The notes under the pieces: model-generated
The model's input: the letters and a program-made list of their open reading frames with translations, nothing else
The model's database searches: none
What the model was told of the DNA's origin: nothing
Source: an uncultured Christensenellaceae bacterium
GTDB taxonomy: Bacteria; Bacillota; Clostridia; Christensenellales; Borkfalkiaceae
Reading direction: 5' to 3'
Length of the DNA stretch: 64,000 bases
NCBI GenBank assembly: GCA_910586655.1
Contig: CAJUIR010000001.1
Coordinates: forward strand, 244,836-308,835
In this document: positions 7,788 through 17,496 of the stretch, one piece after another
Layout of the letters: every line of letters starts with the position of its first letter
Numbering within the stretch: position 1 is the first letter of the stretch
Position numbers and translations under genes: made by a program

Positions 7788-8483
7788 TTAAAGATTTACG
7801 GAAAATTCCGTCTTTTTTAATTCGCCCGAAGTCGCGTCGAGAAACATGACCCTTCCGCCTGCCGAAATGCTCTTTACGGGAATTCCGTTTATGATTTCAA
7901 GCGCGGATCCGTTCTCTAACCCCCAAGCGCAGTACTTATTATACAATACGATTTGATCGAAGTCAAGCATTCTTTCGTTATAGTGCGGAGAAATTTTTCC
8001 TTTTATCCAACCTAAACCGGAATGCATCGCGTATTCTCCTTCTACGACGGAGTCGGAATACATATCCTCGAACCAGCAAATTGCACCGGCGGAAAGTCCG
8101 CATATTAAAACACCCCTTTCGTACGCCTCTCCGATCAATGTAAGCAATCCGCTTTCGCGCCATTTTTCGATCATATACACCGTATCGCCTCCGCCGACAT
8201 AGATGAAATCGGCTTTTTCGAATTTTAATCGCATCCGTTCAAAATCGATTTCTCTGTTGTTGATCAAAGCAACGTCGGTTTTGATATTAAAGAGTCCAGT
8301 ATAAATCTTATGGAACGTATTGTAATACGGCATACAATCGTGACTCGCCGTCGGAACAAACAGCCCGCAGGCGCGTCGGTCCCCTGCCTTTTTTTTTGCT
8401 TCCGCAGCAATATATTCGTCGATTGCGATCGTCTGATGCGTTTTCAGTTCTCCGCCTCCGATCGCGATAATCCGTTTATTCAT
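7788..8483 (-). CDS. Peptidase S51 family protein (dipeptidase E / cyanophycinase-like)
   Basis: 231 residues, cytosolic. The start MNKRIIAIGGGE and the strand YVGGGDTVYMIEKW fit the class I glutamine amidotransferase-like fold of family S51. The nucleophile elbow is GLSAGAICW with the catalytic Ser. The family includes dipeptidase E, which removes N-terminal aspartate from small peptides, and cyanophycinase. Substrate cannot be fixed from sequence. The start overlaps the PII gene by eight bases, and the stop codon is immediately followed by the first base of tRNA-Leu, so the tRNA must be processed from this mRNA or have a promoter inside the gene. Confidence 0.88.
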   Translation of the reverse strand: MNKRIIAIGGGELKTHQTIAIDEYIAAEAKKKAGDRRACGLFVPTASHDCMPYYNTFHKIYTGLFNIKTDVALINNREIDFERMRLKFEKADFIYVGGGDTVYMIEKWRESGLLTLIGEAYERGVLICGLSAGAICWFEDMYSDSVVEGEYAMHSGLGWIKGKISPHYNERMLDFDQIVLYNKYCAWGLENGSALEIINGIPVKSISAGGRVMFLDATSGELKKTEFSVNL

Positions 8484-9408
8484 TCGTATGATTTTCCTGT
8501 TCCGCAGACGATGAATCGGAATTCGATTCCTGCGGGATGTTTTTTTGCTTATCCGTCTTTTCCGACGACGTAGCGATCGGCGATTCGCTTTTTTCTTCCT
8601 GATCCTCCTCGTCTGCGGCGGATATTCCCGCAGTGCGGTCTACGGGAAGCGAGAAGATCACGCCGCCCGCTTCTGTTTTCAACCCCACCTTTTCGGAAAG
8701 CGCCTGCATAATGGCAAGTTTTCCCTCTTTTTTAGTTAAAATCAATAAAATTTCGCGTTCGTCCAACAAAGAGATTCCGACAAACTGTTCTGCTTTCGCA
8801 TTATTTAAACTGCGTGCGCGAACCACCGTCCCGCCTGCCGCGCCTGCGCCTTGCGCCGCCTCGATGGCTTCGTCTACATGATTTGCCTCTACGGATACTA
8901 CGATTAAATCGTATTTCCTTTCTTCACTGTTCATGATTTTTCTCCTGTCCGGATTTTTGTTGGTTGCAGCGGATGCAATTCCGTTAGCGATAATTTCGGA
9001 AATACCCGAAAGCGGTATCGTAAAGGAAATTCCTCTACCGACAAGATAAAGCGCCATTTCCTGACGGATCTTTCGGATGATCAGATCCTCGTCGCTTTCG
9101 GGAATCAGCGAAAAGCCGACCACCTTTTCCGTTTCCCCGATCCCGAGATAGTCTAAAACCGCCGAACGCGCCGTACCCATCCCGGCAAACGTAAATGTTA
9201 ACGATACCGAAACTTCGTCCAGCACTTCTTTTAATTTTACGTCGTCTTTTCGGTTCACGATACTGACCAGCAATTTAGTACGGTTCAACTGTCTTTCGGT
9301 TTTTCCCGCCGCACGCGAAGTTGTCTTTCCCGAGGCGGATTTTGTTTTATTCCGACCAGACAAACTTTTGACTTTTCCTTTTTCTGAACGCCGTTTGGTT
9401 TCTCCCAT
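8476..9408 (-). CDS. Tandem PII-like signalling protein, partner of the DUF1538 transporter
   Basis: 310 residues. A basic Ser/Lys-rich N-terminal stretch (1-45) precedes two PII (GlnB-like) folds, about 46-130 (LLVSIVNRKDD, GMGTARSAVLDYLGIG) and about 165-265 (LIVVSVEANHVDEAIEAAQ, GAAGGTVVRAR, a C-terminal VIFSLPVD strand). An acidic low-complexity tail completes it. PII domains sense nucleotides or small metabolites as trimers; a tandem fusion would assemble differently. The gene follows DUF1538 with one base between, a widespread pairing that suggests the PII protein gates that membrane protein. The tyrosine of the canonical uridylylation loop is not evident. Confidence 0.82.
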   Translation of the reverse strand: MGETKRRSEKGKVKSLSGRNKTKSASGKTTSRAAGKTERQLNRTKLLVSIVNRKDDVKLKEVLDEVSVSLTFTFAGMGTARSAVLDYLGIGETEKVVGFSLIPESDEDLIIRKIRQEMALYLVGRGISFTIPLSGISEIIANGIASAATNKNPDRRKIMNSEERKYDLIVVSVEANHVDEAIEAAQGAGAAGGTVVRARSLNNAKAEQFVGISLLDEREILLILTKKEGKLAIMQALSEKVGLKTEAGGVIFSLPVDRTAGISAADEEDQEEKSESPIATSSEKTDKQKNIPQESNSDSSSAEQENHTNE

Positions 9409-9409
9409 A

Positions 9410-10948
9410 TCAGTCCACCGTATATTCCAGAATTCGATCCTCTACCGAAAGGAATTTCCGTTTGATTTTATTTGTTTTACGTTTATACACGATTCCGAGT
9501 ACCTGAATGGAAATCAGCGGAGCCAACGCAACGAGCGCCACGCAGCCGAACGCCTGCGTCATGATCATCTCGCTGCCCCAAAGTTCGTGGCAGGCGCCGA
9601 TTGCCATAGGCAAGACAAACGAAGAAACCATTGCGCCGCTCGCTACTCCGCCCGAGTCGAACGCGATACCGGTAAACAGCGGCGGCGTAAAGAACGTAAG
9701 CACCAAAGCGATAACGTATCCGGGAACAAGGATATACATGAGATTGATCTGAGGCACGACGATGCGCAGCATAGCAAATCCCAACGCGACGCATACGCCG
9801 ATACACAATCCTTTTTTCATTGCCGACGATTTGATGGCTCCCGCCGACATTCGTTCAACCTGTTTATTTAAAACGTGCACGGCAGGCTCTGCCGCAACGA
9901 CGAAATAACCGATGAGCATGCCGACGGGAATCAGCAGTCCCCCGCTCAACATCGATGCAAGTTCTTCTCCGATTTGTCTGCCGACAGGCATAAACCCGAC
10001 GTTTGCGCCCGTCAAGAACAGTACCAAACCGACAAACGTGTAGATAAACCCGAACAGGATCCTGAGCAATTGCTTTTTCCGGAACGATCGGGTTACGATT
10101 TGGAAAATCATAAAAAACGCAATAATGGGGCTGATCGCTATCGCCACTTCTTTGGAATAATCGCCGAAACCGTACAGATATTCCCACATCACGTCCCGCG
10201 TGTCTAATATTTCGGGAAGTTTCTCCATCGGATATTCAAGGTTCTCGATTTTAAATACGATCCCGAGTACGAGCACCGCGATGATCGGTCCCACGCTGGA
10301 AAGCGCGACAAGACCGAACGAGTCGTCCTGTCCTTTTTTATCGCTTCGGATGGACGCGACGCCGACGCCGAGCGACATAATAAACGGAACGGTCATCGGT
10401 CCCGTGGTCACGCCGCCCGAATCAAACGCAACCGCCCAAAAACCTTGATCGACGCACGTCAGACATACGACGAAAGCCGCAACGTAAAAGAACATTAAAA
10501 TATAGGACAGTCTGATGCGAAATACGATGCGGAGCATGGCGATCATAAGAAAAATGCCGACGCCGACCGCAACCGTTAAAATGAGAAGATAATTCCCGAG
10601 TACCGTCTGCTCGGCAACCGTTTCCACCTGTTCCGCAAGGATCTGTAAATCGGGTTCTGCGATCGTAACGATAATTCCGATAATAAACGACAACAGCGCA
10701 ATCAGCCAGATCTTGCGCGATCGCGTCATCGAAGTCCCCATTTTTTCGCCGATGACAAGCATAGACATATCGGCGCCGAGCGTAAAACACCCCATTCCGA
10801 CAATCAGAAGAAATACGCCGATGATAAACAACACGAACGTACCCGTATCGAGCGGCGTCAGCGCCATACATAGCGCGAACACGATGAGCGCGATCGGGAT
10901 GATCGACGTTAGCGATTCTATGATTTTGTCTCTCAGCGCTTTGGTCAT
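9410..10948 (-). CDS. DUF1538 membrane protein (putative transporter, two DUF1538 repeats)
   Basis: 512 residues with roughly twelve to fourteen hydrophobic segments. It has two similar halves, each with a conserved loop ending FDSGGV(T/A)(T/S)G (near 175 and again near 430), and an AEPDLQILAEQV / AEPAVHVLNKQV pair, which are DUF1538 hallmarks. The family is an inner-membrane protein of unknown substrate, commonly encoded beside PII-type regulators, as here. The ATG at 10948 is 18 bases after the rpiB stop. Confidence 0.88.
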   Translation of the reverse strand: MTKALRDKIIESLTSIIPIALIVFALCMALTPLDTGTFVLFIIGVFLLIVGMGCFTLGADMSMLVIGEKMGTSMTRSRKIWLIALLSFIIGIIVTIAEPDLQILAEQVETVAEQTVLGNYLLILTVAVGVGIFLMIAMLRIVFRIRLSYILMFFYVAAFVVCLTCVDQGFWAVAFDSGGVTTGPMTVPFIMSLGVGVASIRSDKKGQDDSFGLVALSSVGPIIAVLVLGIVFKIENLEYPMEKLPEILDTRDVMWEYLYGFGDYSKEVAIAISPIIAFFMIFQIVTRSFRKKQLLRILFGFIYTFVGLVLFLTGANVGFMPVGRQIGEELASMLSGGLLIPVGMLIGYFVVAAEPAVHVLNKQVERMSAGAIKSSAMKKGLCIGVCVALGFAMLRIVVPQINLMYILVPGYVIALVLTFFTPPLFTGIAFDSGGVASGAMVSSFVLPMAIGACHELWGSEMIMTQAFGCVALVALAPLISIQVLGIVYKRKTNKIKRKFLSVEDRILEYTVD

Positions 10949-10966
10949 ACCTGCTTCCCTTATCGT

Positions 10967-11419
10967 TTACTTACTGTATTTTTTTTCGATTGCCGTAATT
11001 TTGTCGATCCTTCGCTGATGTTTTTCCTCCGCCGAAAAGGGTGTGTTGAGAAAAGTATCAACGATTTCCAACGCCAAATTAACCCCTGTAAGTCCTCCGC
11101 CGATCGCAAGCGCGTTTGCATCGTTGTGAAGACGCGTCATCTTTGCCGAAAGCGGCTCGTTACAAAGTGCGCAGCGGACGCCTGGAACCTTATTCGCGGC
11201 AATACTGATGCCGATTCCCGTCGTGCAAACAAAAATACCGCGTTCGCACTCTCCCGCCGCTACGGCTTCGGCGGCAAGCAGCGCGAAATCGGGATAATCG
11301 CACGAAGTTTCGCTGGACGTTCCGAAATCGGTTACTGTGTGTCCCGACTGTTCCAGATGCGTTTTAACGGCATTTTTGAGCACAAGACCGCCGTGGTCGC
11401 AACAAATTGCTATGTTCAT
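10967..11419 (-). CDS. rpiB: Ribose-5-phosphate isomerase B
   Basis: 150 residues, the usual size. It begins MNIAICCDHGGLVLK and contains the RpiB signature CTTGIGISIAANK with the catalytic Cys, then NDANALAIGG. It interconverts ribose 5-phosphate and ribulose 5-phosphate in the non-oxidative pentose phosphate pathway. The start overlaps the stop of the upstream phosphatase gene by four bases. Order sua5, phosphatase, rpiB is the same as ywlC-ywlE-ywlF of Bacillus subtilis. Confidence 0.95.
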   Translation of the reverse strand: MNIAICCDHGGLVLKNAVKTHLEQSGHTVTDFGTSSETSCDYPDFALLAAEAVAAGECERGIFVCTTGIGISIAANKVPGVRCALCNEPLSAKMTRLHNDANALAIGGGLTGVNLALEIVDTFLNTPFSAEEKHQRRIDKITAIEKKYSK

Positions 11420-11874
11420 ATTTCACCCTCCTGTGCGCGGATATCCAATCCGCGAATAATCGACTCGATATTTTCCGTAATGGCACGGAACGTTGCCCGA
11501 TAATCTTCCGCATTTCCGCCGTACGGATCGGAAATCTCCCGTCCGCAAAGTTCATACATACTCGTAACGTTGCGGTAAAATTTAATCTCCATCTGCTGTT
11601 CATGCGTCATACAGATCACAGCATATGCTCCTTTAATCATCTTTTCCGTCAACCGACGGGATTTAAACTGAGCGGAAAACGGAATTTTCGCCTCTCTTAA
11701 AACATACTTCGTTCCCTCGGACATTTGACTGCCCTCTACGGCTCGAAGTCCTGCCGACTGTACGGTGTACCATTTGATCCCCCTTTTTTTGAGTTCTGCT
11801 TTCAGCACCGCCTCTGCCATAGGCGAACGGCAAGTGTTGCCGGTACAGACAAATAAAATCTTCTTATGTTTCAT
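11416..11874 (-). CDS. Low-molecular-weight protein phosphatase (YwlE-like)
   Basis: 152 residues. The P-loop FVCTGNTCRSPMAE near the N-terminus is the C-x5-R-S signature, and ISDPYGG near residue 115 carries the general-acid Asp. Thr within CTGNTCRS is the feature that in YwlE directs specificity towards phosphoarginine rather than phosphotyrosine, so a phosphoarginine phosphatase is possible (established for YwlE, inferred here). It overlaps both neighbours (11 and 4 bases), implying translational coupling with sua5 and rpiB. Confidence 0.9.
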   Translation of the reverse strand: MKHKKILFVCTGNTCRSPMAEAVLKAELKKRGIKWYTVQSAGLRAVEGSQMSEGTKYVLREAKIPFSAQFKSRRLTEKMIKGAYAVICMTHEQQMEIKFYRNVTSMYELCGREISDPYGGNAEDYRATFRAITENIESIIRGLDIRAQEGEI

Positions 11875-12871
11875 CCACCGTCCTCCCGAATGCGCGCGTA
11901 AAACGGTTGAGAACGCCGTCCATTACGCCGTCTTGCACCGTCGGTTCGATTCCGATCAAAAGCGTTGCAGCATGTTCCGCTTTCCGGAGCAGCGCGTATA
12001 ATTTCTGCGCCATCTGCTCACCCGTCCCGCCCAAGTCAAACGTTCTAAAAGACGCCAACCGCGCGCAAACCGCACTTTCCGCAAGAAAATACGGCGTTCC
12101 GCCTGCCGCTTCTTCCTTGTCATAAAGCATCTTTGCCGCACTCAGTTCTTCCGCTTTGAAATATGATGTTTTGCAAGCGGGCGCATAGTGCTTATATGCC
12201 ATTCCGGGGCTTTTGGGTTTCTCTCCCACTTTTCGCTCGTACACGCCGCACGCGCCTACAATGCCCGCAATCATATCGCGCGTCACAAGTCCGGCGCGCA
12301 GAATCTGCGGAATTTCCCCCGTACAGTCGAGCACCGTACTCTCGATTCCCCCGTCGCATGCGCCGCCGTCCAAGATCAGCGGAATCTCGCCTGCAAAGTC
12401 GTCGTAAACGTGTCTTGCGGTAACGGGAGATACGTGCTTGCTTCGGTTTGCGCTCGGCGCCGCAATCGGCAGATCGACTTCTTTCAAAAACGCCTGCGCC
12501 GTCGGGGAAGACGGCACGCGAATCGCGAGCGTATCCAATCCGCACGAAACAAAACGGCTCACTTTTCCCTTAGACGGAAATACCATTGTGAGCGGTCCGG
12601 GAAGAAAGGCTCTGCGCAATTCCTCCGCATAAGACGGCGTCGAGTCTACTAGCACGGAAATATCGTAATCTTTATGTACGTGCGCAATGAGCGGATTGTC
12701 CGAAGGTCTGCCTTTGAGCGTAAATATTTTCTGCACTGCTTGGTCGCTGAACGCGTTCGCCCCCAATCCGTAAACCGTTTCGGTATGAAACGCGACGACT
12801 CCGTCCGATAAGATATATTCTTTGGCGCGCTTTAACCAGCCGCGTTCGCGCCCTGCGATTTTGGTAATCAT
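11864..12871 (-). CDS. L-threonylcarbamoyladenylate synthase (Sua5/YwlC type)
   Basis: 335 residues, the long Sua5 form: YrdC-like catalytic domain in residues about 10-200 (GDVVAFHTETVYGLG-like start, KGRPSDNPLIAHV, APSANRSKHVSPV) plus a C-terminal Sua5 domain. It makes threonylcarbamoyl-AMP from Thr, bicarbonate and ATP for the t6A37 modification of ANN-decoding tRNAs; the transferase TsaD is encoded at 33482-34498. The start overlaps the dnaB stop by four bases. Confidence 0.93.
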   Translation of the reverse strand: MITKIAGRERGWLKRAKEYILSDGVVAFHTETVYGLGANAFSDQAVQKIFTLKGRPSDNPLIAHVHKDYDISVLVDSTPSYAEELRRAFLPGPLTMVFPSKGKVSRFVSCGLDTLAIRVPSSPTAQAFLKEVDLPIAAPSANRSKHVSPVTARHVYDDFAGEIPLILDGGACDGGIESTVLDCTGEIPQILRAGLVTRDMIAGIVGACGVYERKVGEKPKSPGMAYKHYAPACKTSYFKAEELSAAKMLYDKEEAAGGTPYFLAESAVCARLASFRTFDLGGTGEQMAQKLYALLRKAEHAATLLIGIEPTVQDGVMDGVLNRFTRAFGRTVDET

Positions 12872-14319
12872 TCTTCGGGAATCCCCGTGTCGTTTTGCGG
12901 AAATACGTCTTCCGCCGAAGGATTCTTTTCGAATTTTTCGGCGCGGCGATGCGAGTATTGCGGTTCTTCCTCAGGAAGCCCCTGATCTTCGACGTCCACG
13001 AATTTGGTCCGCTCGCCGATGAAGCGAAGTTGGATCCTGCCGAGCGCACCGTTTCTGTGTTTTGCAAGGATCAGTTCGGTCGCGCCTTTTACAACGCTTC
13101 CTCCCGCCTGATCTTCCGCGCTTGCTTTGTAATCTTTGCGGTTGATAAACATAACGATATCCGCATCCTGTTCGATTGCGCCCGATTCGCGGAGATCGGA
13201 AAGTTGCGGTTCCTGCGTCTGAATCCGACGAAGTTGCGATAACGCAATGACGGGTACGTTGAGTTCCTTTGCCATGATTTTCAGATCGCGCGTAATGGAC
13301 GCAATTTCCTGCTGACGGTTTTCGCTGTTCGTTTTCTTTCCGTCCGCTTCCATGAGTTGGATATAGTCGATCATGACAAGATCAAGTTTCCCGACCTGCG
13401 TTGCAAGCCGTCTGCACTTCGAAATAATTTCCTGTGTTTTGATTTTAGAAGAATCGTCGATGTATATCTTCGCTTTTTGCATCCGATCGCTTGCGATCAT
13501 CAGGTTTTTCCAATCTTTCTGTTTCAATCGACCGGAAAGCGCGTTCTCCATGCTCACGCCCGCGTGAGCGCAAAGAAGTCTTTGCACAAGTTGTACGCGC
13601 GGCATTTCCAGCGAAAATACCGCCGCCGTTTTTCCCTTATTCAGACAGGCGTTCTCTACGATATTCATTGCGAAGGACGTTTTTCCCATACCGGGGCGCG
13701 CGGCAACGATGATAAGGTCTGAACTTTGTAACCCGTTGGTAATTCGGTCTAACTGTTTGAATCCCGTTTCTAAGCCGCGGCACGAATCGGGATCGTTCTG
13801 AATGGCTTCGAATTTCGAAATGACCTGACCGATCACAGCGCCGTCTTCCAGTCCGGATAATTCGGACGTGTCTTCCTGTTTGGAAATTTCGTATACGAGT
13901 TTTTCGGCATAGGAGATCGCCTCGCGCTCGTCAAGCCCTTTCATGCTGTTTTCGATGATGTCTTTTGCCGCGCGGATCAACGAACGGTTGATAAAATCTC
14001 TCCGCACGATTTCAAAATACTGTTTATGATTTGCGGCGGACGGCGTAATCTCCGCAAGTTCGGTGACCGCCCGAAGTCCGCCCGCCTTTTCCAACGTGCC
14101 GTCGCGCTCCAACTGATCGGTCAGCGTAACCAGATCGATGGGTTTTCTGCCGCCGTAAACTTCCCGCATTGCGGTAAGGATCAAGCGGTGCGATTCCTGA
14201 TAAAACTCTTCTTCTTTCAGCGTTTCAAGCAGTTGCGACTGGACGGACTCGTCGATTAAAATACAGCCGAGAAGAGCGGCTTCTGCGTCTAAATTGTGAG
14301 GCATCTGATTTACAGCCAT
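12868..14319 (-). CDS. dnaB: Replicative DNA helicase DnaB
   Basis: 483 residues. The N-terminal DnaB domain (MPHNLDAEAALLGCILID) is followed by the RecA-like motor with Walker A AARPGMGKTSFAMN, the Walker B-like VMIDYIQLM, and the motif SQLRRIQTQEPQLSDLRESGAIEQDAD. It forms the hexameric helicase that opens the replication fork. No intein interrupts it. It is 24 bases downstream of pepF. The gene is called dnaC in Bacillus nomenclature. Confidence 0.96.
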   Translation of the reverse strand: MAVNQMPHNLDAEAALLGCILIDESVQSQLLETLKEEEFYQESHRLILTAMREVYGGRKPIDLVTLTDQLERDGTLEKAGGLRAVTELAEITPSAANHKQYFEIVRRDFINRSLIRAAKDIIENSMKGLDEREAISYAEKLVYEISKQEDTSELSGLEDGAVIGQVISKFEAIQNDPDSCRGLETGFKQLDRITNGLQSSDLIIVAARPGMGKTSFAMNIVENACLNKGKTAAVFSLEMPRVQLVQRLLCAHAGVSMENALSGRLKQKDWKNLMIASDRMQKAKIYIDDSSKIKTQEIISKCRRLATQVGKLDLVMIDYIQLMEADGKKTNSENRQQEIASITRDLKIMAKELNVPVIALSQLRRIQTQEPQLSDLRESGAIEQDADIVMFINRKDYKASAEDQAGGSVVKGATELILAKHRNGALGRIQLRFIGERTKFVDVEDQGLPEEEPQYSHRRAEKFEKNPSAEDVFPQNDTGIPEE

Positions 14320-14342
14320 TGCAATTCTTCCTTATCGTAAAT

Positions 14343-16112
14343 TTAAATTATCCTTTCGAACTCGTCAAGCGCGGCTTCGAATTCCTTCATCACCGCCTGA
14401 TAAGTTTCCTCTTGATTGAGATCTGCGCCTGCGATTTTAAGGAGCGAAACGGGGTCGGTACTGCTTCCGCCCGATAGGAACTTGAAATAGTCCTTTACCG
14501 CCTTTTCTCCTTCGTTTAAAATACGGTTTGCAATGCATACGGCGGACGTAATGCCGGTCGCATACTTATACACGTAGAACGAACGATAAAAATGCGAGAT
14601 CCGTGCCCATTCGATTTCGATGTCCCGATCGTGCGTCAGCGCGTCGCCGTAATAGCGGCGGTTGAGTTCATAGTACATGGACGATAAATTGTCTTTATTG
14701 AGCGGCTCGCCCGATTCCGCCATCTCGTGCGCCTTTTCCTCGAACTGCGCGAATTGCGTTTGACGGAAAAGCGTCGTACGGATCATATCCATAAAATAAT
14801 TGAGCAAGTATTTTTTCAGTTTTTGATCCTGCGTCGTTTTTAACAGATATTTCAGCAAAAGCACTTCGTTTACCGTACTTGCAACTTCCGCTACGAAAAT
14901 TTTATATTCCGATTTAGAGTAAGGCTGATTCAGATTGGAAAAGTAACTGTGCAACGCATGCCCCATTTCATGCGCGATCGTAAATACGTCAAACGCGGTT
15001 TTCTGATAATTGAGAAGGACGTAAGGGTGCTGTCCGTAAACTCCGATGGAATACGCGCCGTTGCGTTTCCCCTCCGTTTCGTACACGTCGATCCAACGCT
15101 CCTCTTTTCCCTTTTTCAACAGCCGATGATATTCTTCGCCGAGAGGCGACAACCCGTTCAAGATCAGATCATATGCTTCTTCGAATTCCAACTTTAACTC
15201 CGCATTTTTCACAAGCGGAACAAACAGATCGTAAACGTGCATCTCTTTGAGCGCAAGCGCTTTCTTTCTTACCCTCATGTAACGGTGCATGATCGGAGCA
15301 GCGGCGTTGACGCAACGGACGAGGTTTTCATACACGCTACGATCCACGTCTTCTTCAAACAGCGCCATGTCGAGGCAGGAGCGATAGCCGCGCACATTTT
15401 TATAAAAAATATCTTTTTTTACGTTACCGTAATATGTTACTGCAAGCGTGCCGATAATTTTCCGATAAGCGGAATAATATAAGCGGAACACTTCTTCACG
15501 TTTTTTCTGGTCGTTGCATCCCAAAATCACCGAATACAACCCGTGCGATAGTTTGGTCTTTTTTCCCTCATATTCGATTTCGGGCAAATCGAGTTCGGCA
15601 TTATCCAGCATCCCGAACGCATCGTAAGCAACCTCAAGCGGTTCGCCCGTCTGCGCAAGAATGCGTTCCTCTTTTTCCGACAGGATATATTTTTTCTGCG
15701 CGGCAATGCGGGAAAGTTGATAATCGTAATCTTTCAGAACGTCATCTTTGATCCATGTCGAAAGCGTTTCTTCGGGCAGCGCGGAAATTTCGGGCGTCGA
15801 AAAAGAAGTTTCCGCACCCATCCGCGTAAAGAGCGACATCACTCTCGCATTCATAGATGCATATTTACTGACTCTGACATCTTCGTCGGATTTTAAAAAT
15901 GCATATAAATACAGCCGCATCAAACGCAAACTGACTTTTTCTTCCGCTTTAAAATAAGCAAGCAGATTTTCCGCCGTATTTAACGTGCCGCGGTATTTTT
16001 GAAAGTCGATTTCTTTTTCGATCTCGGAATACTCCTTTTCCCATTGCTCGTCGCTTTGAAATACGTCTTCCGTTTTCCACTTGTATTGCGTTTTCACTTC
16101 GTTTCTTTGCAT
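14343..16112 (-). CDS. pepF: Oligoendopeptidase F (M3 metallopeptidase)
   Basis: 589 residues, normal family length. Zinc site HEMGHALHS with a downstream Glu in AEVASTVNE, in the order expected for M3 peptidases. It is cytoplasmic (no signal peptide) and degrades oligopeptides of about 7 to 17 residues. It sits between the PFL gene (11 bases) and dnaB, probably in the same transcript. Confidence 0.93.
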   Translation of the reverse strand: MQRNEVKTQYKWKTEDVFQSDEQWEKEYSEIEKEIDFQKYRGTLNTAENLLAYFKAEEKVSLRLMRLYLYAFLKSDEDVRVSKYASMNARVMSLFTRMGAETSFSTPEISALPEETLSTWIKDDVLKDYDYQLSRIAAQKKYILSEKEERILAQTGEPLEVAYDAFGMLDNAELDLPEIEYEGKKTKLSHGLYSVILGCNDQKKREEVFRLYYSAYRKIIGTLAVTYYGNVKKDIFYKNVRGYRSCLDMALFEEDVDRSVYENLVRCVNAAAPIMHRYMRVRKKALALKEMHVYDLFVPLVKNAELKLEFEEAYDLILNGLSPLGEEYHRLLKKGKEERWIDVYETEGKRNGAYSIGVYGQHPYVLLNYQKTAFDVFTIAHEMGHALHSYFSNLNQPYSKSEYKIFVAEVASTVNEVLLLKYLLKTTQDQKLKKYLLNYFMDMIRTTLFRQTQFAQFEEKAHEMAESGEPLNKDNLSSMYYELNRRYYGDALTHDRDIEIEWARISHFYRSFYVYKYATGITSAVCIANRILNEGEKAVKDYFKFLSGGSSTDPVSLLKIAGADLNQEETYQAVMKEFEAALDEFERII

Positions 16113-16123
16113 ATTTCGCTCCT

Positions 16124-17479
16124 TTAATTTTTAAAACTGTGAATGGGCGCAGGGATCAGTCCGCCCCGTTGAATAAATTTGGAACTGTCGCCGCCGTGAA
16201 CGGGCATAACCGGCGCGCGTCCCAAAAGACCGCCGAAACTGACTTCGTCGCCCACTTTCTTATTCGGCGCGGGGATTACACGGACCGCAGTCGTTTTATT
16301 GTTAATCATACCGATCGCGGCTTCGTCCGCAATGATTGCGGAAATCGTGCTTGCAGGCGTATCCCCCGGGATGGCGATCATATCCAAGCCGACCGAGCAT
16401 ACGCAGGTCATCGCTTCCAGTTTATCGATCGTGATGTTGCCTGCCGCAGCCGATTCGATCATGCCGATGTCTTCGGATACGGGAATGAATGCGCCGGAAA
16501 GACCTCCGACACGCGAAGAAGCCATCACGCCGCCCTTTTTGACTGCGTCGTTCAGCATTGCAAGCGCGGCGGTCGTGCCGTGGCAGCCAACGACGGAAAG
16601 TCCCAATTCTTCTAATATATGAGCAACCGAATCGCCGCGCGCCGGCGTGGGTGCCAAAGACAAGTCGACGATTCCGAACCGCGCGCCCAACCGTTTTGCC
16701 GCTTCTTTTGCGACAAGTTGTCCTGCGCGGGTGATTTTAAATGCTGTCCGCTTAATCACTTCCGCGGCGTCCGTTAAATCGGCTTCGGGAACAAACTTCA
16801 AAGCATGCTGTACGACCCCGGGACCCGATACGCCGACGTTGACGACGGTATCCGCTTCGCCCGTGCCGTGGAACGCGCCCGCCATAAAAGGGTTATCCTC
16901 TACCGCATTACAGAATACGACGAGTTTTGCGCAACCGATGCCGTCTGCATTCGCGGTAAGCGCAGCCGTTTCCTTTACGATCCCGCCCATGACCGATACC
17001 GCATCCATATTGATCCCCGAACGCGACGAACCGACGTTGACCGAGGAACAAAGGCGGACGGTGGCTGCAAGCACTTCCGGAATGGTGTTTAAAAAGGTTT
17101 GCTCATAATCTGCGGTACCCTTATGAACCAACGCGGAATAGCCGCCCAAAAAGTCGATTCCCAGTTCGTTCGCCGCGTCGTCGAGCGCACGCGCGACAAG
17201 TCCGCTTTGCGCGGGGAATGCGGCGGTAATGAGCGATACGGGCGTGACCGATACCCGCTTGTTGACGATGGGAATCCCGAATTCGCGGGAAAGATCTTCC
17301 GCGGTCTTCACAAGATGTTCCGCTTTCTTTAACACCGTGTCCCGTACGGCTTGCGCCGTTTCCTTTGCCGTGGCGCGGATACAGGATAAGAGCGAGATCC
17401 CCATCGTTACCGTACGGATATCGAGGTGTTCTTTTTCAATCATTTCGATTGTTTCCAATACGTCGAATTTGTTAAACAT
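16124..17479 (-). CDS. PFL (UPF0210/DUF711) family protein
   Basis: 451 residues from the ATG at 17479; a GTG directly before it is possible, but AAGGAAAC is better placed for the ATG. Sequence blocks VNVGSSRSGINMDAVSVMGGIVKETA, GVSGPGVV and LAPTPARGDSVAHILEELG are those of the UPF0210 family, which has a pyruvate formate-lyase-like barrel; activity is unknown. It follows the ACT-domain gene by about 15 bases, a pairing conserved across Firmicutes and Archaea that suggests joint function. Confidence 0.9.
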   Translation of the reverse strand: MFNKFDVLETIEMIEKEHLDIRTVTMGISLLSCIRATAKETAQAVRDTVLKKAEHLVKTAEDLSREFGIPIVNKRVSVTPVSLITAAFPAQSGLVARALDDAANELGIDFLGGYSALVHKGTADYEQTFLNTIPEVLAATVRLCSSVNVGSSRSGINMDAVSVMGGIVKETAALTANADGIGCAKLVVFCNAVEDNPFMAGAFHGTGEADTVVNVGVSGPGVVQHALKFVPEADLTDAAEVIKRTAFKITRAGQLVAKEAAKRLGARFGIVDLSLAPTPARGDSVAHILEELGLSVVGCHGTTAALAMLNDAVKKGGVMASSRVGGLSGAFIPVSEDIGMIESAAAGNITIDKLEAMTCVCSVGLDMIAIPGDTPASTISAIIADEAAIGMINNKTTAVRVIPAPNKKVGDEVSFGGLLGRAPVMPVHGGDSSKFIQRGGLIPAPIHSFKN

Positions 17480-17496
17480 CACCGTTTCCTTCCGTG

